A stretch of 48,266 nucleotides of DNA from an uncultured Gammaproteobacteria bacterium. GTDB lineage: Bacteria > Pseudomonadota > Gammaproteobacteria > Arenicellales > JAANXG01. Shown here in pieces: positions 1 to 10,378 of the stretch (within the stretch, counting starts at the first letter, position 1; the number at the start of each line of letters is the position of its first letter). Under the pieces are notes generated by a model. That model searched no databases. It was not told where the DNA came from and worked only from the letters and a program-made list of their open reading frames with translations. Made by a program: the position numbers and the translations under genes. Location: the NCBI GenBank assembly GCA_947258975.1, contig CAMYKK010000024.1, positions 1 to 48,266 of the forward strand, in the 5' to 3' direction.

Positions 1-321
1 TTCTCTTGGCAGAGATTCGAGATTCACCCCGACCGAAGTATAGGTCAAACCTCGGTGAGTCCCCCGGCATAGCCGGGGGCTTACCTTGGTGAGTTAATGG
101 GACAACACATCGTTCACATTGCTTGCCGCGGCTCGTTGTCACGAACGGTAGCCGCTCAACAGCCGGTCACGGAGCGACGACCACGGCACGACGATGCTTC
201 GCATCTTATTAGTGTGTGACATCAGTGATTCTTGTTATTGACACCGCTGCAGGCATGATCCAATGAGGGCAAACGACGATCCGCGCGCCGCTTCGGTGCC
301 TACCGGAGGCCATTATCAGCG
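1..321. other. Non-coding stretch upstream of lpxH
   Basis: No convincing coding frame is visible on either strand in the first 321 bases. The stretch holds a strong hairpin (54-85, listed separately) and a short direct repeat: the ten bases at 51-60 recur with one change at 85-94. A Shine-Dalgarno-like GGAGG at 305-309 serves the lpxH GTG start. The gene to the left lies outside the window, so I cannot tell whether the hairpin ends its transcript. Confidence 0.6.
54..85. repeat. Long imperfect palindrome / REP-like hairpin
   Basis: GGTGAG and CTTACC (one G-T pair) enclose CCCCCGGC and GCCGGGGG around an ATA loop, with one unpaired T, giving a 14-pair stem. No T-tract follows on either strand, so it is not a classic rho-independent terminator. 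The form (short conserved flank plus GC hairpin) resembles REP elements, but only one copy was seen in the window. Confidence 0.5.
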
Positions 322-1053
322 GTGACAACGCTCTTTATCTCTGATCTGCACTTGGCACGGGAACGACCCGGATCCACCGAGCAGTTTCTCGACTTTCTCG
401 CGACCCAGGCGCATCGGTCGGATGCACTTTATATCCTCGGCGATCTATTCGAATATTGGATCGGAGATGACGCTGCCGCACACATTGGTCATCGCGACAT
501 CATCGACTCTCTTCGGAGTCTCAATGAACGTGGTGTCCCGACGCACTTTATGCCCGGCAACCGCGACTTTCTGGTCGGCAAGCGTTTTTCCGTTGCTACC
601 GGCTGTATCCTGTTAGCGGATCCTAGTGTCGTTGAATTGTACGGCGATCGGGTTTTGCTGACACACGGCGACAGTTTGTGTACAACCGACAGCGCACATC
701 AACGGTTTAGGGCCATGGTAGATCAACCATCCTGGCGCAAGGATTTTCTCGCTAAACCAATCGAAGAACGCATACGGCTCGCGGTCGATGCCCGGTCACA
801 AAGTGAGATCAACAAGTCCTTTCTAACAATGGAAATCATGGATGTGAATCAAATTGCGGTTGAATCCCTGATGCGCGACTTTGGTGTGCGAACCCTGATC
901 CACGGTCATACACATCGGCCCGCGATCCATAAATTTCGACTGGACGGCGCGCAGGTCCGGCGTATCGTATTGGGCGATTGGTACGACAAAACCAGCGTCT
1001 TACGGTATTCGCCGGGAGAGGCGTTTCTCAGCGCCGCAATCCCACAGTCGTGA
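322..1053 (+). CDS. lpxH: UDP-2,3-diacylglucosamine diphosphatase (lipid A synthesis)
   Basis: LpxH cleaves UDP-2,3-diacylglucosamine to lipid X (2,3-diacylglucosamine 1-phosphate) and UMP, the fourth step of lipid A synthesis, at the inner face of the inner membrane. The 243-residue product has the usual family length and a calcineurin-like metallophosphatase layout: SDLHL (D8, H10), GDLFEYW (D41), GNRDF (N80), THGD and HGHTHRP supply the two-metal site. The GTG start at 322 is chosen because the protein opens directly into the first beta-strand (TTLFISDLHL) and a GGAGG lies at 305-309. Its 3' end overlaps the facing gene by 26 bases. Confidence 0.95.
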   Translation: MTTLFISDLHLARERPGSTEQFLDFLATQAHRSDALYILGDLFEYWIGDDAAAHIGHRDIIDSLRSLNERGVPTHFMPGNRDFLVGKRFSVATGCILLADPSVVELYGDRVLLTHGDSLCTTDSAHQRFRAMVDQPSWRKDFLAKPIEERIRLAVDARSQSEINKSFLTMEIMDVNQIAVESLMRDFGVRTLIHGHTHRPAIHKFRLDGAQVRRIVLGDWYDKTSVLRYSPGEAFLSAAIPQS

Positions 1054-1771
1054 CCCGGCGATAACCCTTTGGAAGATCGAATAGCCGCGGATCCGTTGGG
1101 TAGTCAGCGTCATAATCCCGCAATTCCCGGAGTTTCCCATTGTAGTCGCGCTGCCAAACCGGGAATCCAAATTGAAGATGGCGGTCGGGCGCGAACACGA
1201 GATCTGACAGATCACAATCCGATGCCAGCTCTTGCGGTGTATGTTGCATCATAATTGCGTGCTCGGCAGCCAGCGCATGGTGAAATTCGCGCAGCGCATA
1301 AACTGCGCCCTCCAACAGGCCTGCCGCTGCTGCGACCTCGAAACAAAGTTGCCCGTTGGTATAAAGACGGTGGATTTTGACCCTGTGTCCGCCGATCGGT
1401 GGACTCCCGTGGCTGCTTACCTCCTGCTCGGCAAGATCAAACTTGCCAGGCTTGTCGCGCTTCACCTCCTCACTTGATAAGACCAGTACCGAACGGTTGT
1501 CGTGATCAACGCTGTAGATGGCTTTCCGGACGCGATCGAACAGCACGAATCCACTCGATTCCTCGCCGTCATCAATGCGAAGATAATGGGTATCGACGAT
1601 CATGCGCACTGAATAAGATTCGGTACCGCTTTCACGTTCTTGGAACCATATCAGAGTCGACGCAGTGTTCGATGTATCCGTCTCCGACTCTACATTTACG
1701 CTAACGGACAAGTCGCAATACAACACCAAGGGAATAATGAAAACAATTACCGCTCGCCGCCGCTCGTTCAT
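1028..1771 (-). CDS. Unknown secreted or membrane-anchored protein
   Basis: I do not recognise a named family. The product (about 247 residues from the ATG at 1771; a TTG two codons upstream is a weaker start) has a basic N-terminus (NERRR) followed by a hydrophobic run (VIVFIIPLVLYC), which suggests export or anchoring. The mature part is hydrophilic and acidic with alternating short strands, ends in a basic tail, and has no visible catalytic motif. AGGA before the ATG at 1771 supports that start. It lies tail-to-tail with lpxH, their coding ends overlapping by 26 bases, and transcribes away from the metZ block. Codon use looks like the neighbours. Probably a lineage-restricted conserved hypothetical. 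Confidence 0.75.
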   Translation of the reverse strand: MNERRRAVIVFIIPLVLYCDLSVSVNVESETDTSNTASTLIWFQERESGTESYSVRMIVDTHYLRIDDGEESSGFVLFDRVRKAIYSVDHDNRSVLVLSSEEVKRDKPGKFDLAEQEVSSHGSPPIGGHRVKIHRLYTNGQLCFEVAAAAGLLEGAVYALREFHHALAAEHAIMMQHTPQELASDCDLSDLVFAPDRHLQFGFPVWQRDYNGKLRELRDYDADYPTDPRLFDLPKGYRRVTTVGLRR

Positions 1772-1818
1772 GGCCAATCCTAACTCGTATGCTGCTCTAG
1801 CCCGCCGGATTATGCCGA

Positions 1819-2997
1819 TTAATCCTCAAAACGAATATCCTCTTGAATATCCGCGATATCCTCCAGACCTACGGAGATACGGATCAAGTCGTCCGTGATG
1901 CCGGCACTCTGACGCTGTTCCTCCGTCCATCGGCTGTGCGTCGTGCTGGCCGGGTGGGTGATTGTGGACTTCACATCGCCGAGATTCGCGGTGATGGATA
2001 ACAGTTCGGTGGCGTCAATGATCCGCCATGCGGCGGCGCGGCCACCATTTACTTCGAAGGATACGATACCACCGGGCGCGCTTTGCTGTGTACAGGCCAA
2101 ATCGTACTGGGGGTGGTCGACCAAGCCAGGATAAAAAACCCTTTTTACTGCGGATTGATGCGTCAACCAATGTGCGAGCTTGGTGGCATTTTCGCTAATC
2201 GCGTTCATACGCAGTTCGAGAGTTTCCAGTCCTTTCAAAAATACCCAGGCATTAAATGGGCTCATAGATGGGCCTGCGCTGCGTAACACACTGAAAACTT
2301 TCTCGCCTACCAACTCTTTGTCGCCGACGACTGCGCCCCCCACACACCGGCCTTGCCCATCCAAATACTTGGTTGCCGAATGAATGACGATGTGCGCCCC
2401 CAAGTCCAAGGGACGCTGCAACGCCGGAGTGCAAAAACAGTTATCCACCACCAACCATGCGTCGTGGCTGCGGGCGACCTCTGCGAGCGCCGTAATATCG
2501 CCGAGTTCAGTCAACGGATTGGCTGGGGTTTCAAGAAACAACAATTTTGTTTGTTTACGGATGCCCTCCCTCCAGGCATCAACGTCATCTAAGCGCACAA
2601 AATCAAATTCGATACCAAAGCGACTCAGGATATTCGCAAACAACAAGCGGGTGGCCCCGAATATGCTCTGCGAGGCCAGCACATGATCGCCGGCTTGGAG
2701 CAGACCCAGGCACATGGTCAATATCGCCGCCATGCCGGATGCCGTAGCCACACAACTACTACCACCTTCGAGTGACGCAAGTCGTTCCTCAAAGGTCCTG
2801 ACCGTTGGATTTGTAAACCGCGAGTAGACGTTACCTTCTTCGGTATAGGCGAACCGCGCCGCGGCTTGGGCCGCATTGTCGAATACAAAGCTGGAAGTCG
2901 CGAATATCGGTTCCGATTGCTCGCCCTCATTAGTACGTCGATGGCCAGCTCGAATTGCACGCGTAGAAAACGAATGCCGGTTTGCAGGATTAGGCAT
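1819..2997 (-). CDS. metZ: O-succinylhomoserine sulfhydrylase
   Basis: A PLP enzyme of the Cys/Met metabolism family that makes homocysteine directly from O-succinylhomoserine and sulfide, bypassing cystathionine. The 392-residue protein has the family start (SFSTRAIRAG), the PLP-lysine motif SATKYLDGQGRCVGG, and the end SVGLEDIADIQEDI. The DGQGR after the lysine is typical of MetZ rather than MetB or MetC, which I recall from the family; substrate choice (succinyl versus acetyl) remains an inference. It lies 9 bp downstream of purF on the same strand, the conserved purF-metZ arrangement, and probably shares its transcript. Confidence 0.9.
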   Translation of the reverse strand: MPNPANRHSFSTRAIRAGHRRTNEGEQSEPIFATSSFVFDNAAQAAARFAYTEEGNVYSRFTNPTVRTFEERLASLEGGSSCVATASGMAAILTMCLGLLQAGDHVLASQSIFGATRLLFANILSRFGIEFDFVRLDDVDAWREGIRKQTKLLFLETPANPLTELGDITALAEVARSHDAWLVVDNCFCTPALQRPLDLGAHIVIHSATKYLDGQGRCVGGAVVGDKELVGEKVFSVLRSAGPSMSPFNAWVFLKGLETLELRMNAISENATKLAHWLTHQSAVKRVFYPGLVDHPQYDLACTQQSAPGGIVSFEVNGGRAAAWRIIDATELLSITANLGDVKSTITHPASTTHSRWTEEQRQSAGITDDLIRISVGLEDIADIQEDIRFED

Positions 2998-3006
2998 AGC
3001 GGGGAC

Positions 3007-4527
3007 TCAAGAATAGCTGTAACTATTTACTTCGCCAAGATCTGATACACTAGCCTTGGATTTCGCTTCTTCATTACGAACACGCCGAAGATCGATTAGG
3101 TAATCCTCACTGACATCGCCGGTAACGTAGGTAGCGTCAAAACAGGACGTGTCAAATCTGGTAATGGTTGGATTACCTTCCCGTGCTGAGTCGATAAGAT
3201 CTTTCAGGTCTTGAAAATATAGTTTGTCCGCCCCAATCTCTTTCGCCACCTCTGCTTCGGATCGACCATGGGCCACCAATTCGTGGGCGTCCGGCATGTC
3301 GATCCCGTAAACGTTTGGATAGCGCACGGGTGGCGCCGCCGATGCGAAATAAACTTTCTTCGCACCCGCTTCTCGGGCCATTTGGATTATCTGCCTCGAG
3401 GTTGTGCCGCGGACAATCGAATCGTCCACCAATAAAACGTTCTTGCCTGCGAACTCCAAGCCTATGGCATTCAACTTCTGACGCACTGATCGTTTTCGTT
3501 CCGCCTGCCCGGGCATGATAAAGGTACGTCCGATGTAGCGGTTCTTGATAAATCCCTCCCGGTATTTCAATCCCATTTCATAGGACATTTGCAGCGCCGA
3601 TGTTCTGCTCGTGTCGGGAATCGGAACAATCACATCAATGTCATGGTCTGGCCATTCCCGCATAAGCTTATGCGCCAACTTTTCTCCCATACGAAGTCGA
3701 GTCTTGTGCACGGCGATACCGTCGATTATTGAATCAGGTCGCGCCAGGTAGACGAACTCAAAGATACACGGTACATGTTGTGGGTCCTCTGCACAGCGCT
3801 TGGTATGGACGTTCCCCTCCATATCCACAAATACAGCCTCACCGGGCATGATGTCATCTACAAGCGCGAAATCCAGGACGTCCAGCGCGACGCTTTCCGA
3901 TGAAACCATCGTTTCCACACCGTTCTCAGTGTCGCGTTGGCCATAGACAAGAGGCCGAATGCCGAAGCGATCCCGAAACGCGAGAATGCCGTGGCCGACA
4001 ATCATGGCCACGACTGCGTAACCACCACGGCATCGCTGATACACCGTCGCAACCGCCCGAAAGATGTCGTCTACCATCAAGCGCGTACGTCCCGTACCCA
4101 GGACTTGCCGTAACTCATGCGCTAAGATATTCAATAGAATCTCGGAATCCGAGGTGGTATTCAAATGACGCAGATCATCACGGAACAACTGCTCGCGTAA
4201 TTCCGCCGCGTTGGTGAGATTGCCGTTATGACCAAGCGCCACTCCGAACGGAGAATTCACGTAGAACGGTTGGGCTTCTGCCGGAGAACTCGTCCCTGCA
4301 GTGGGATAACGGCAGTGACCGATGCCCATATTACCTTTCAGCTGCCGCATGTGCCGAGTGCGAAATACATCCCGAACCAGACCGAGATCTTTACGAAGAA
4401 AGACACGTTTACCATCGCTGGTGATGATTCCGGCAGCATCCTGTCCGCGGTGCTGTACAACAGTCAAGCCCCCGTAAATCGACTGATTGACGGGTGATCC
4501 GCCAAGGATTCCAATTACGCCGCACAT
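3007..4527 (-). CDS. purF: Amidophosphoribosyltransferase
   Basis: Catalyses the first committed step of purine synthesis: PRPP plus glutamine gives 5-phosphoribosylamine. At 506 residues it has the usual length. The mature N-terminus is [10 protein letters not shown], with Cys2 as the glutaminase nucleophile after Met removal; unlike Bacillus-type PurF there is no propeptide. GHNGNLTN and the GIGHCRYPT loop belong to the Ntn glutaminase domain. [17 protein letters not shown] is the PRPP-binding loop of the C-terminal transferase domain. The gene follows cvpA (145 bp gap) and precedes metZ, matching the cvpA-purF-metZ order of many gammaproteobacteria. Confidence 0.97.
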   Translation of the reverse strand: MCGVIGILGGSPVNQSIYGGLTVVQHRGQDAAGIITSDGKRVFLRKDLGLVRDVFRTRHMRQLKGNMGIGHCRYPTAGTSSPAEAQPFYVNSPFGVALGHNGNLTNAAELREQLFRDDLRHLNTTSDSEILLNILAHELRQVLGTGRTRLMVDDIFRAVATVYQRCRGGYAVVAMIVGHGILAFRDRFGIRPLVYGQRDTENGVETMVSSESVALDVLDFALVDDIMPGEAVFVDMEGNVHTKRCAEDPQHVPCIFEFVYLARPDSIIDGIAVHKTRLRMGEKLAHKLMREWPDHDIDVIVPIPDTSRTSALQMSYEMGLKYREGFIKNRYIGRTFIMPGQAERKRSVRQKLNAIGLEFAGKNVLLVDDSIVRGTTSRQIIQMAREAGAKKVYFASAAPPVRYPNVYGIDMPDAHELVAHGRSEAEVAKEIGADKLYFQDLKDLIDSAREGNPTITRFDTSCFDATYVTGDVSEDYLIDLRRVRNEEAKSKASVSDLGEVNSYSYS

Positions 4528-4672
4528 CGTAGCCCCATAACTCTGCGATTAGATACTAGAACTAACAACACCAGGTCATCAACTCCACCCACCAACCTGC
4601 ATCGCGCTGTCACATCCAACTCCCGAAGGAGAGTGTAATCTATAGATCTTAATCAGCGAAATAAGTCTCGCC

Positions 4673-5167
4673 CTATTTTGCGATAAGCTGCGCGGCAATC
4701 GCAGCCGGCAACAAGTCCCGCAGCAATAAAGTAAGTGGCTGAAAGTACTTCACCAACATGGATTCCCGCCACCACGGCTCTTGCGGCAGAGGAGTCACCC
4801 CCGCAATCAGTATAAATCCAGCCACAATGGCTGCCGCCCGGAATAAACCAAATACAGCCCCCAGCATCCGGTCGGGTCCGCTCACACCAGAAATCGACAA
4901 CACCCGGTAGATCATAAAACTAACAATGGTGAGGACTATCAAACCACCGACAAACAATACCGTGAACGCCGCAGCGATACGTAATGTTGATGCGTCCAGA
5001 TACTTCTCAAGATATAGGCTAGCGTCAGAAGCGTAGGTGAATGCAAGCCAAAACGCCAGAATCCAGGAAATCAACGACAGGACCTCACGAACAAAGCCAC
5101 GCGCCACGCCGATCAATGCCGAGACAACAATCACCCCCAAAATAACGTAATCAAAACCGTTGAGCAT
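4673..5167 (-). CDS. cvpA: CvpA family inner-membrane protein
   Basis: A 164-residue protein with four predicted membrane segments. It opens with FDYVILGVIVVSALIGVARGF and has the conserved GFVREVLSLISWI segment of CvpA, the colicin V production-associated protein, now tied to envelope stress tolerance. It lies between the SPOR-domain gene and purF, the standard gammaproteobacterial position, and is likely cotranscribed with them. The start ATG at 5167 gives the usual family N-terminus. Confidence 0.9.
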   Translation of the reverse strand: MLNGFDYVILGVIVVSALIGVARGFVREVLSLISWILAFWLAFTYASDASLYLEKYLDASTLRIAAAFTVLFVGGLIVLTIVSFMIYRVLSISGVSGPDRMLGAVFGLFRAAAIVAGFILIAGVTPLPQEPWWRESMLVKYFQPLTLLLRDLLPAAIAAQLIAK

Positions 5168-5213
5168 CTCGCGTCAGTCGCATATCGTAAAAAGTAAGGG
5201 TTACCGCGATTCT

Positions 5214-5912
5214 TTATGGAAATGCAGTGATAAGTCCTTTTTCACCAATTTTCTGCTGAATGCGGCTCCGCGCGCGTCCCGCCTCCACTCGTTGTTCATA
5301 GGGACCCACCCAAACCCGTGTCAAGACACCCCGGCTCGACTTCACGCGTTCCGAAGACGGCTTGAAACCAAGTGCTTCAAGGGAACTCATAATACGTGCG
5401 GTGTTCTCCGGCTTGGAAAATGTGCCAACACGCACAATCCAACCACGTTGGATCGACTTGTCAGCGGTCTTTGCAGTAGCTGCAGGCTGCACGGTTCGTT
5501 GATTTTTCGACAGCGTGCGCTGCCGGCCGGCCTTCTGTCCAGCCGATCTAGCTGCTGGTTCCGTCACTTTTGCCACCGGCTTCGCCTTTGGGCTCTTCCC
5601 GGTCGGTTCGGGCGTCGCCTTCGACCCGGGCTTCGCGGTCATTTTTGGCGCGCGCTCAGTAATCTCGGGGGCGCGCTTCGACTCGCGTTCCATGGCCGGA
5701 GTCGCGCCGGATATCGGGGTGATCTTGGATATAAAAACTTTGGTGTCCGGATTAGTAGCCGCAGCATCGGTCACCGGCGGACTCGCAGTCGGCTTGGGCC
5801 CGGATAAAATCATTGGCACCACGACCACACCCAAAATAATAAGAATCGAGGCCCCGGCAATGCGATGTTTGAGTTCAAAACTCGGCGCGGGTACGGGAGG
5901 ATTTTGCGACAT
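5214..5912 (-). CDS. dedD: SPOR-domain cell division protein (DedD-like)
   Basis: A bitopic inner-membrane protein of about 232 residues. A short cytoplasmic head (MSQNPPVPAPSFELKHR) precedes one membrane segment (AGASILIILGVVVVPMIL). A long Pro/Lys/Thr/Ala-rich periplasmic linker follows, then a C-terminal SPOR domain (GWIVRVGTFSKPENTARIM ... VWVGPYEQ) that binds denuded septal peptidoglycan. The frame stays open 34 codons upstream to 6014, but the extra residues have no family look; the ATG at 5912 puts the head directly before the LKHRI motif typical of DedD. It lies between folC and cvpA, the canonical place. Confidence 0.85.
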   Translation of the reverse strand: MSQNPPVPAPSFELKHRIAGASILIILGVVVVPMILSGPKPTASPPVTDAAATNPDTKVFISKITPISGATPAMERESKRAPEITERAPKMTAKPGSKATPEPTGKSPKAKPVAKVTEPAARSAGQKAGRQRTLSKNQRTVQPAATAKTADKSIQRGWIVRVGTFSKPENTARIMSSLEALGFKPSSERVKSSRGVLTRVWVGPYEQRVEAGRARSRIQQKIGEKGLITAFP

Positions 5913-6057
5913 ATCCCTAGCCCGGAGATCGCGCCACGGATCCCGGATGATGACGACGGATTCGGGCGACATACAACACGACGCACCGAACATTTCTTGA
6001 GTCCGATATCTCAATCAACATTAGCTCTGTTCTTGCTGACTTGGTGTTATCTGCGGG

Positions 6058-7353
6058 CTATGTGGACGGCAACTTCAGTCGCTTGATTATATCACCCACG
6101 GTGTGAAACGACCCAAATACAACGATCCGGTCGTCAGGGCCCGCCCGGGAACGCGCCTGTTCAAACGCGGCGGTGACCGATGCACACTGGATCACTATGT
6201 CCTCGGAGCCGGCGCCCAGACCCCGTACTACCCCGTAATGGATGTCTTCACCGCTAACGCCACGGGAATCCTCAATCGGCGCGACATACCAGCGGTCGAT
6301 CAACCCCGCAAGCATAGCTGCGATCTGCTGGACGGGTTTGTCGCTCAGCATTGCACACACCGCGATCGTGCGGTCCCGCCGCTCCATGTGCTGTAACTGA
6401 TCGCTCATGGCCATTACCGCTTCAAGGTTATGTGCAACGTCAAGGATTATTTCCGGCCCGCCCGGTATCACTTGGAAGCGCCCTGGCACACTGACCGATC
6501 GCAATCCCTCGCAAATCGCCTTATCGCTTACACCTAGGCGGCGTGACAGGCACTCCAGCACCATGACGACACCTGCGGCGTTGCGGACTTGCCAAGGCCC
6601 GACCAGACGCGGCTTGGGTAACGCGCGATATTGCCGTTGCTGCGGCCCCCACCAATCCCACACGCCGTCATTTACCTGGTAACCAAACTGTTGGTCCAAA
6701 AGACATAAACGGGCGTCGACTTCATGAGCATGCTTGATTAATGACGGCGGCGGATCCGGATCAACTACCACCACCGGACGAGCCGGCCGCATAATACCGG
6801 CCTTCTCCAACGCGATCTGCCGCCGATCCGATCCTAACCATTTCACATGGTCAATCCCAATATTCGTTATCAGACCGACATCCGCGTCTACCGCGTTTAC
6901 GGCATCCAGGCGCCCGCCCATGCCGACCTCCATCACCGCCACATCCAAATTTTGGACGCGAAAAATCAGCAACGCCGCCAAGGTGTTAAATTCAAAATAC
7001 GTTAACGGCACGTTTCCGCGGGCCATCTCGATCATCGCGAACGCGCGGCATAATTCGGATTCACTCGCCGGTAGTCGTTGCACCCGGATTCTCTCCGCAT
7101 AATGAACCAGGTGCGGCGATGTGAATGCGCCAACCCGGTAACCCGTCTCTACGAGGATGGCTTCGAGCAGGCCGACACTCGAACCCTTACCGTTGGTACC
7201 GGCAACGGTTATCAGGGTGTATTCCAACGCTGAAATATTCAGGCTGTCCAACACTTGATGCACCCGGTCCAGACCCATTTCGATTGACCGCGGGTGGACG
7301 GTCTGGACATACGCGAGCCATTCGGCGAGGGAACGACTTCGGCTGACCCGCAT
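6058..7353 (-). CDS. folC: Dihydrofolate synthase / folylpolyglutamate synthase
   Basis: Adds glutamate to dihydropteroate and then to folates. The 431-residue Mur-ligase-type protein carries the ATP loop TVAGTNGKGSSV near residue 50, SPHLVHYAERI (the omega-loop region), GGRLDAVNA, TNIGIDHVKWLG, and a C-terminal domain ending GSFHTVGDII. Length and order are normal for the family. It sits 37 bp downstream of accD, the accD-folC pair seen widely in gammaproteobacteria, and is probably cotranscribed with it. Confidence 0.95.
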   Translation of the reverse strand: MRVSRSRSLAEWLAYVQTVHPRSIEMGLDRVHQVLDSLNISALEYTLITVAGTNGKGSSVGLLEAILVETGYRVGAFTSPHLVHYAERIRVQRLPASESELCRAFAMIEMARGNVPLTYFEFNTLAALLIFRVQNLDVAVMEVGMGGRLDAVNAVDADVGLITNIGIDHVKWLGSDRRQIALEKAGIMRPARPVVVVDPDPPPSLIKHAHEVDARLCLLDQQFGYQVNDGVWDWWGPQQRQYRALPKPRLVGPWQVRNAAGVVMVLECLSRRLGVSDKAICEGLRSVSVPGRFQVIPGGPEIILDVAHNLEAVMAMSDQLQHMERRDRTIAVCAMLSDKPVQQIAAMLAGLIDRWYVAPIEDSRGVSGEDIHYGVVRGLGAGSEDIVIQCASVTAAFEQARSRAGPDDRIVVFGSFHTVGDIIKRLKLPST

Positions 7354-7390
7354 TGCTCGTTACTCGGCCCGAAAGAGGCGAATTCGAAAC

Positions 7391-8326
7391 TCAGCCGGCG
7401 GTGTCTTCGGTGTCCGGCGCCGTATTGTGCCGTTCGAGAACCCCGGTTCTGGGCTCGATTTCCGTATCCAGCGTTGCGCTCATCAACATCGAGACCATGG
7501 CATGCATCCGGTCACGCAGTTCGCGACGGTCAACGATCATGTCGATGGCGCCGTGTTCGAGCAGGAACTCAGAACGCTGAAAACCTTCAGGCAGCGTCTC
7601 GCGGACGGTTTGTTCTATTACTCTGGGTCCGGCAAATCCAATCAACGCATTGGGCTCGGCAATGATGATGTCTCCCAGCATCGCAAGGCTTGCGGAAACA
7701 CCTCCCATGGTGGGATCGGTGAGCACCGAAATAAAGGGAACTCCGTGCCGACCCATCCTAGTCAGCGCAGCGCTGGTCTTGGCCATCTGCATAAGTGAAA
7801 ACAACGCTTCCTGCATACGGGCGCCACCACTCGCACAAAAACACACCAGGGGTACGTGCTGTTCGACGCATAACGCGACCGCCCGCACAAATCGCTCTCC
7901 AACCACGGACCCCATTGAACCGCCCATAAATTCGAATTCAAATGCGGCGACGACAATCGGGTTCCGTTTCAATGCCCCTTTGATAACCAACAACGCATCT
8001 AGTTGTCCGGTCTTCTTCTGGGCCTCTGACAAGCGATCCTTGTACTTACGGCTGTCCCTGAATTTGAGTATGTCGACCGGGCGCACTTCCGCAGCGATCT
8101 CTTCCCGTGGCTCCGGATCCAAGAAAACATCCAGACGCCGCAGAGCACCGATTCGCATGTGATAATCACATTTTGGACAAACATCCAGATTCCGATCCAG
8201 TTCCGCGCGATAAAGCACGGCATTGCATTCCGGACATTTCGTCCACAACCCTTCGGGGACACCACGCTTCCCAAGTCCCGTGCTGGACTTGATTTTTGGT
8301 GGGAGAATCTTATCAAACCAGCTCAT
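7391..8326 (-). CDS. accD: Acetyl-CoA carboxylase carboxyltransferase beta subunit
   Basis: With AccA it transfers the carboxyl group from biotin to acetyl-CoA, giving malonyl-CoA for fatty-acid synthesis. The 311-residue product starts with the conserved [10 protein letters not shown] and has the N-terminal zinc ribbon CPEC-x15-CPKC. A crotonase-type core follows with [22 protein letters not shown] and [10 protein letters not shown]. The ATG overlaps the trpA stop by four bases (ATGA), which indicates translational coupling to the trp genes. The trpFBA-accD-folC order is conserved in gammaproteobacteria. Confidence 0.96.
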   Translation of the reverse strand: MSWFDKILPPKIKSSTGLGKRGVPEGLWTKCPECNAVLYRAELDRNLDVCPKCDYHMRIGALRRLDVFLDPEPREEIAAEVRPVDILKFRDSRKYKDRLSEAQKKTGQLDALLVIKGALKRNPIVVAAFEFEFMGGSMGSVVGERFVRAVALCVEQHVPLVCFCASGGARMQEALFSLMQMAKTSAALTRMGRHGVPFISVLTDPTMGGVSASLAMLGDIIIAEPNALIGFAGPRVIEQTVRETLPEGFQRSEFLLEHGAIDMIVDRRELRDRMHAMVSMLMSATLDTEIEPRTGVLERHNTAPDTEDTAG

Positions 8327-9153
8327 GGCGTGGCGGCTACAGCTTGCGGATGCTCGTCAATGGCTGTTCTCAGACTGGCGATAAACGCCGACAAAGATTG
8401 ATGTATTTGACGCATGTCTCCGTCGGCTTGCTCGATACGCCTGACCACCGCGCTCCCGACTATGACGGCGTCCGCGAATCGTGCCATTTCCGCGGCCGCC
8501 TGCGGATTGTCAATGCCAAAACCAACGCCCACCGGCAGGGTGCACCGCGTTTTGATGCCCCGCACATGATCTTCGACCTCGGCGACATTTATGTGCCCTG
8601 CCCCGGTTACACCACGTAACGACACGTAATAAACGAAACCGCTCGCTCGATCACAGATCATGCGCACACGTTCCGGGACCGTGGTCGGCGCAAGCAGGTA
8701 AATCGAATCGATGCCCCGAGTTGTTAACGCGGCGTCCAAGTCCCCGGCCTCCTCCGGGGGCATGTCTACGGTGATTATCCCGTCGACTCCGGCATCGGCA
8801 GCGTGTTCAGCAAAATTTCCGTAGCCCATCACTTCGATTGGATTCAAGTAACCCATCAATATCACCGGCACATCAGATCGATATTCGCGGAACTCTGCAA
8901 CCATTTTCAATACGTCACCGATACTAACGCCGTGAGCAAGTGCGCGTTCGCTGGCACGTTGAATCACTGGACCATCGGCCATGGGATCGGAGAATGGGAC
9001 CCCAAGCTCCACCGCATCCGCACCCGCCGCAACGATGAGGCGCATGAGTTCGACGGTCGCGGTGGGCTGCGGATCACCGGCGGTAATGTAGGAAATCAGC
9101 GCGGCACGTTGCTCACCACGCAATCTCGCGAACATGGCGCTGAGCCTGGACAT
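8323..9153 (-). CDS. trpA: Tryptophan synthase alpha subunit
   Basis: Cleaves indole-3-glycerol phosphate to indole and glyceraldehyde 3-phosphate; indole is channelled to TrpB. The 276-residue TIM barrel shows [11 protein letters not shown], the catalytic region [14 protein letters not shown] (Glu and Asp that act on the indole ring and C-O bond), [10 protein letters not shown], and the phosphate loop [10 protein letters not shown]. The start codon overlaps the last base of trpB, so the two subunits are translationally coupled. Confidence 0.97.
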   Translation of the reverse strand: MSRLSAMFARLRGEQRAALISYITAGDPQPTATVELMRLIVAAGADAVELGVPFSDPMADGPVIQRASERALAHGVSIGDVLKMVAEFREYRSDVPVILMGYLNPIEVMGYGNFAEHAADAGVDGIITVDMPPEEAGDLDAALTTRGIDSIYLLAPTTVPERVRMICDRASGFVYYVSLRGVTGAGHINVAEVEDHVRGIKTRCTLPVGVGFGIDNPQAAAEMARFADAVIVGSAVVRRIEQADGDMRQIHQSLSAFIASLRTAIDEHPQAVAATP

Positions 9154-10370
9154 CAGACCTCGATCCCTTCGCGCGCGGCTATCGTGTGAACATCTTTATC
9201 GCCCCGCCCCGATAGATTGATCACAATGATCTTCGTGTGCCCCAACTTGCTGGCTAGTTTGCCCGCATAGGCAATGGCGTGGCTGGACTCCAGCGCCGGA
9301 AGGATCCCTTCGTTTCGAGTCAAGCTGTAAAACCCCTCCAGTGCTTCATCGTCGGTCACCGCCACGTAGTCAGCACGTCCGGAGTCCTTGAGCCACGCGT
9401 GCTCCGGCCCAACGCCCGGATAATCCAACCCGGCGGATATGGAATGGGTCTCGCTGACCTGACCATGCTCATCCTCCAATAAATAGCTGCGCTGGCCATG
9501 GAGCACACCCACCTCGCCGGCGCACAACGACGCCGCGTGATGACACGTTTCGATGCCCTCCCCCGCGGCTTCCACCCCATACATTTTCACTTCTGGGTCT
9601 CCGATGAATGGATAAAACAACCCCATGGCATTGGACCCACCGCCTACGCAGGCGACGAGGGCGTCAGGAAGCCTTCGCTCCGCAGTCAGAATCTGCTCGC
9701 GCGTCTCGCGGCCGATGACCGCCTGCAGATCGCGCACCAGGACCGGATAGGGATGCGGCCCGGCAACCGTGCCAATGATGTAGAACGTGTTTTCTACATT
9801 GGTTACCCAGTCGCGCAGCGCCTCATTGAGCGCATCCTTGAGGGTCCGCGAACCCGATTCCACAGTCACGACCTCAGCGCCCAGCAGCTTCATGCGATAC
9901 ACATTGATCGCCTGCCGCTGTATGTCCTCGGCACCCATGTAGATCACGCACTCAAGCCCCATGCGCGCCGCCACGGTGGCAGTAGCAACGCCGTGCTGAC
10001 CCGCCCCGGTCTCGGCGATCACCCGCCGTTTACCCAGCCGCTGAGCCAGCAATATCTGGCCAACAGTATTATTGATTTTGTGCGCTCCCGTGTGATTCAG
10101 ATCCTCCCTTTTTAAATAGATCTTTGCGCCACCATAGTGGCGGGTCAGCCGCTCGGCAAAATACAGCGGCGATGGCCGACCCACATAGTGCTGCAGATCG
10201 GCGTCCAACTCGGCCAAAAACTCCGGATCCTTAAAAAAAACCTCATACGCTTCGCGCAATTCCGTCAATGGGCCCATCAACGTTTCGGCCACAAAAATAC
10301 CGCCGTAAGGCCCAAAATGTCCTCGTTCATCGGGATACTTGTAGTCCATCGCGCGACTGGAGATAGTCAT
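9153..10370 (-). CDS. trpB: Tryptophan synthase beta subunit
   Basis: PLP enzyme that condenses indole with serine to give tryptophan. The 405-residue protein has the PLP lysine in [27 protein letters not shown], the glycine-rich phosphate site VGGGSNAMG, and the C-terminal [10 protein letters not shown]. Two in-frame Met starts exist, at 10370 and 10349; neither has a strong ribosome site, and the second opens at [16 protein letters not shown], closer to usual TrpB ends. It is flanked by trpF upstream (8 bp) and trpA downstream (1-base overlap). Confidence 0.97.
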   Translation of the reverse strand: MTISSRAMDYKYPDERGHFGPYGGIFVAETLMGPLTELREAYEVFFKDPEFLAELDADLQHYVGRPSPLYFAERLTRHYGGAKIYLKREDLNHTGAHKINNTVGQILLAQRLGKRRVIAETGAGQHGVATATVAARMGLECVIYMGAEDIQRQAINVYRMKLLGAEVVTVESGSRTLKDALNEALRDWVTNVENTFYIIGTVAGPHPYPVLVRDLQAVIGRETREQILTAERRLPDALVACVGGGSNAMGLFYPFIGDPEVKMYGVEAAGEGIETCHHAASLCAGEVGVLHGQRSYLLEDEHGQVSETHSISAGLDYPGVGPEHAWLKDSGRADYVAVTDDEALEGFYSLTRNEGILPALESSHAIAYAGKLASKLGHTKIIVINLSGRGDKDVHTIAAREGIEV

Positions 10371-10378
10371 ATTCGCAT

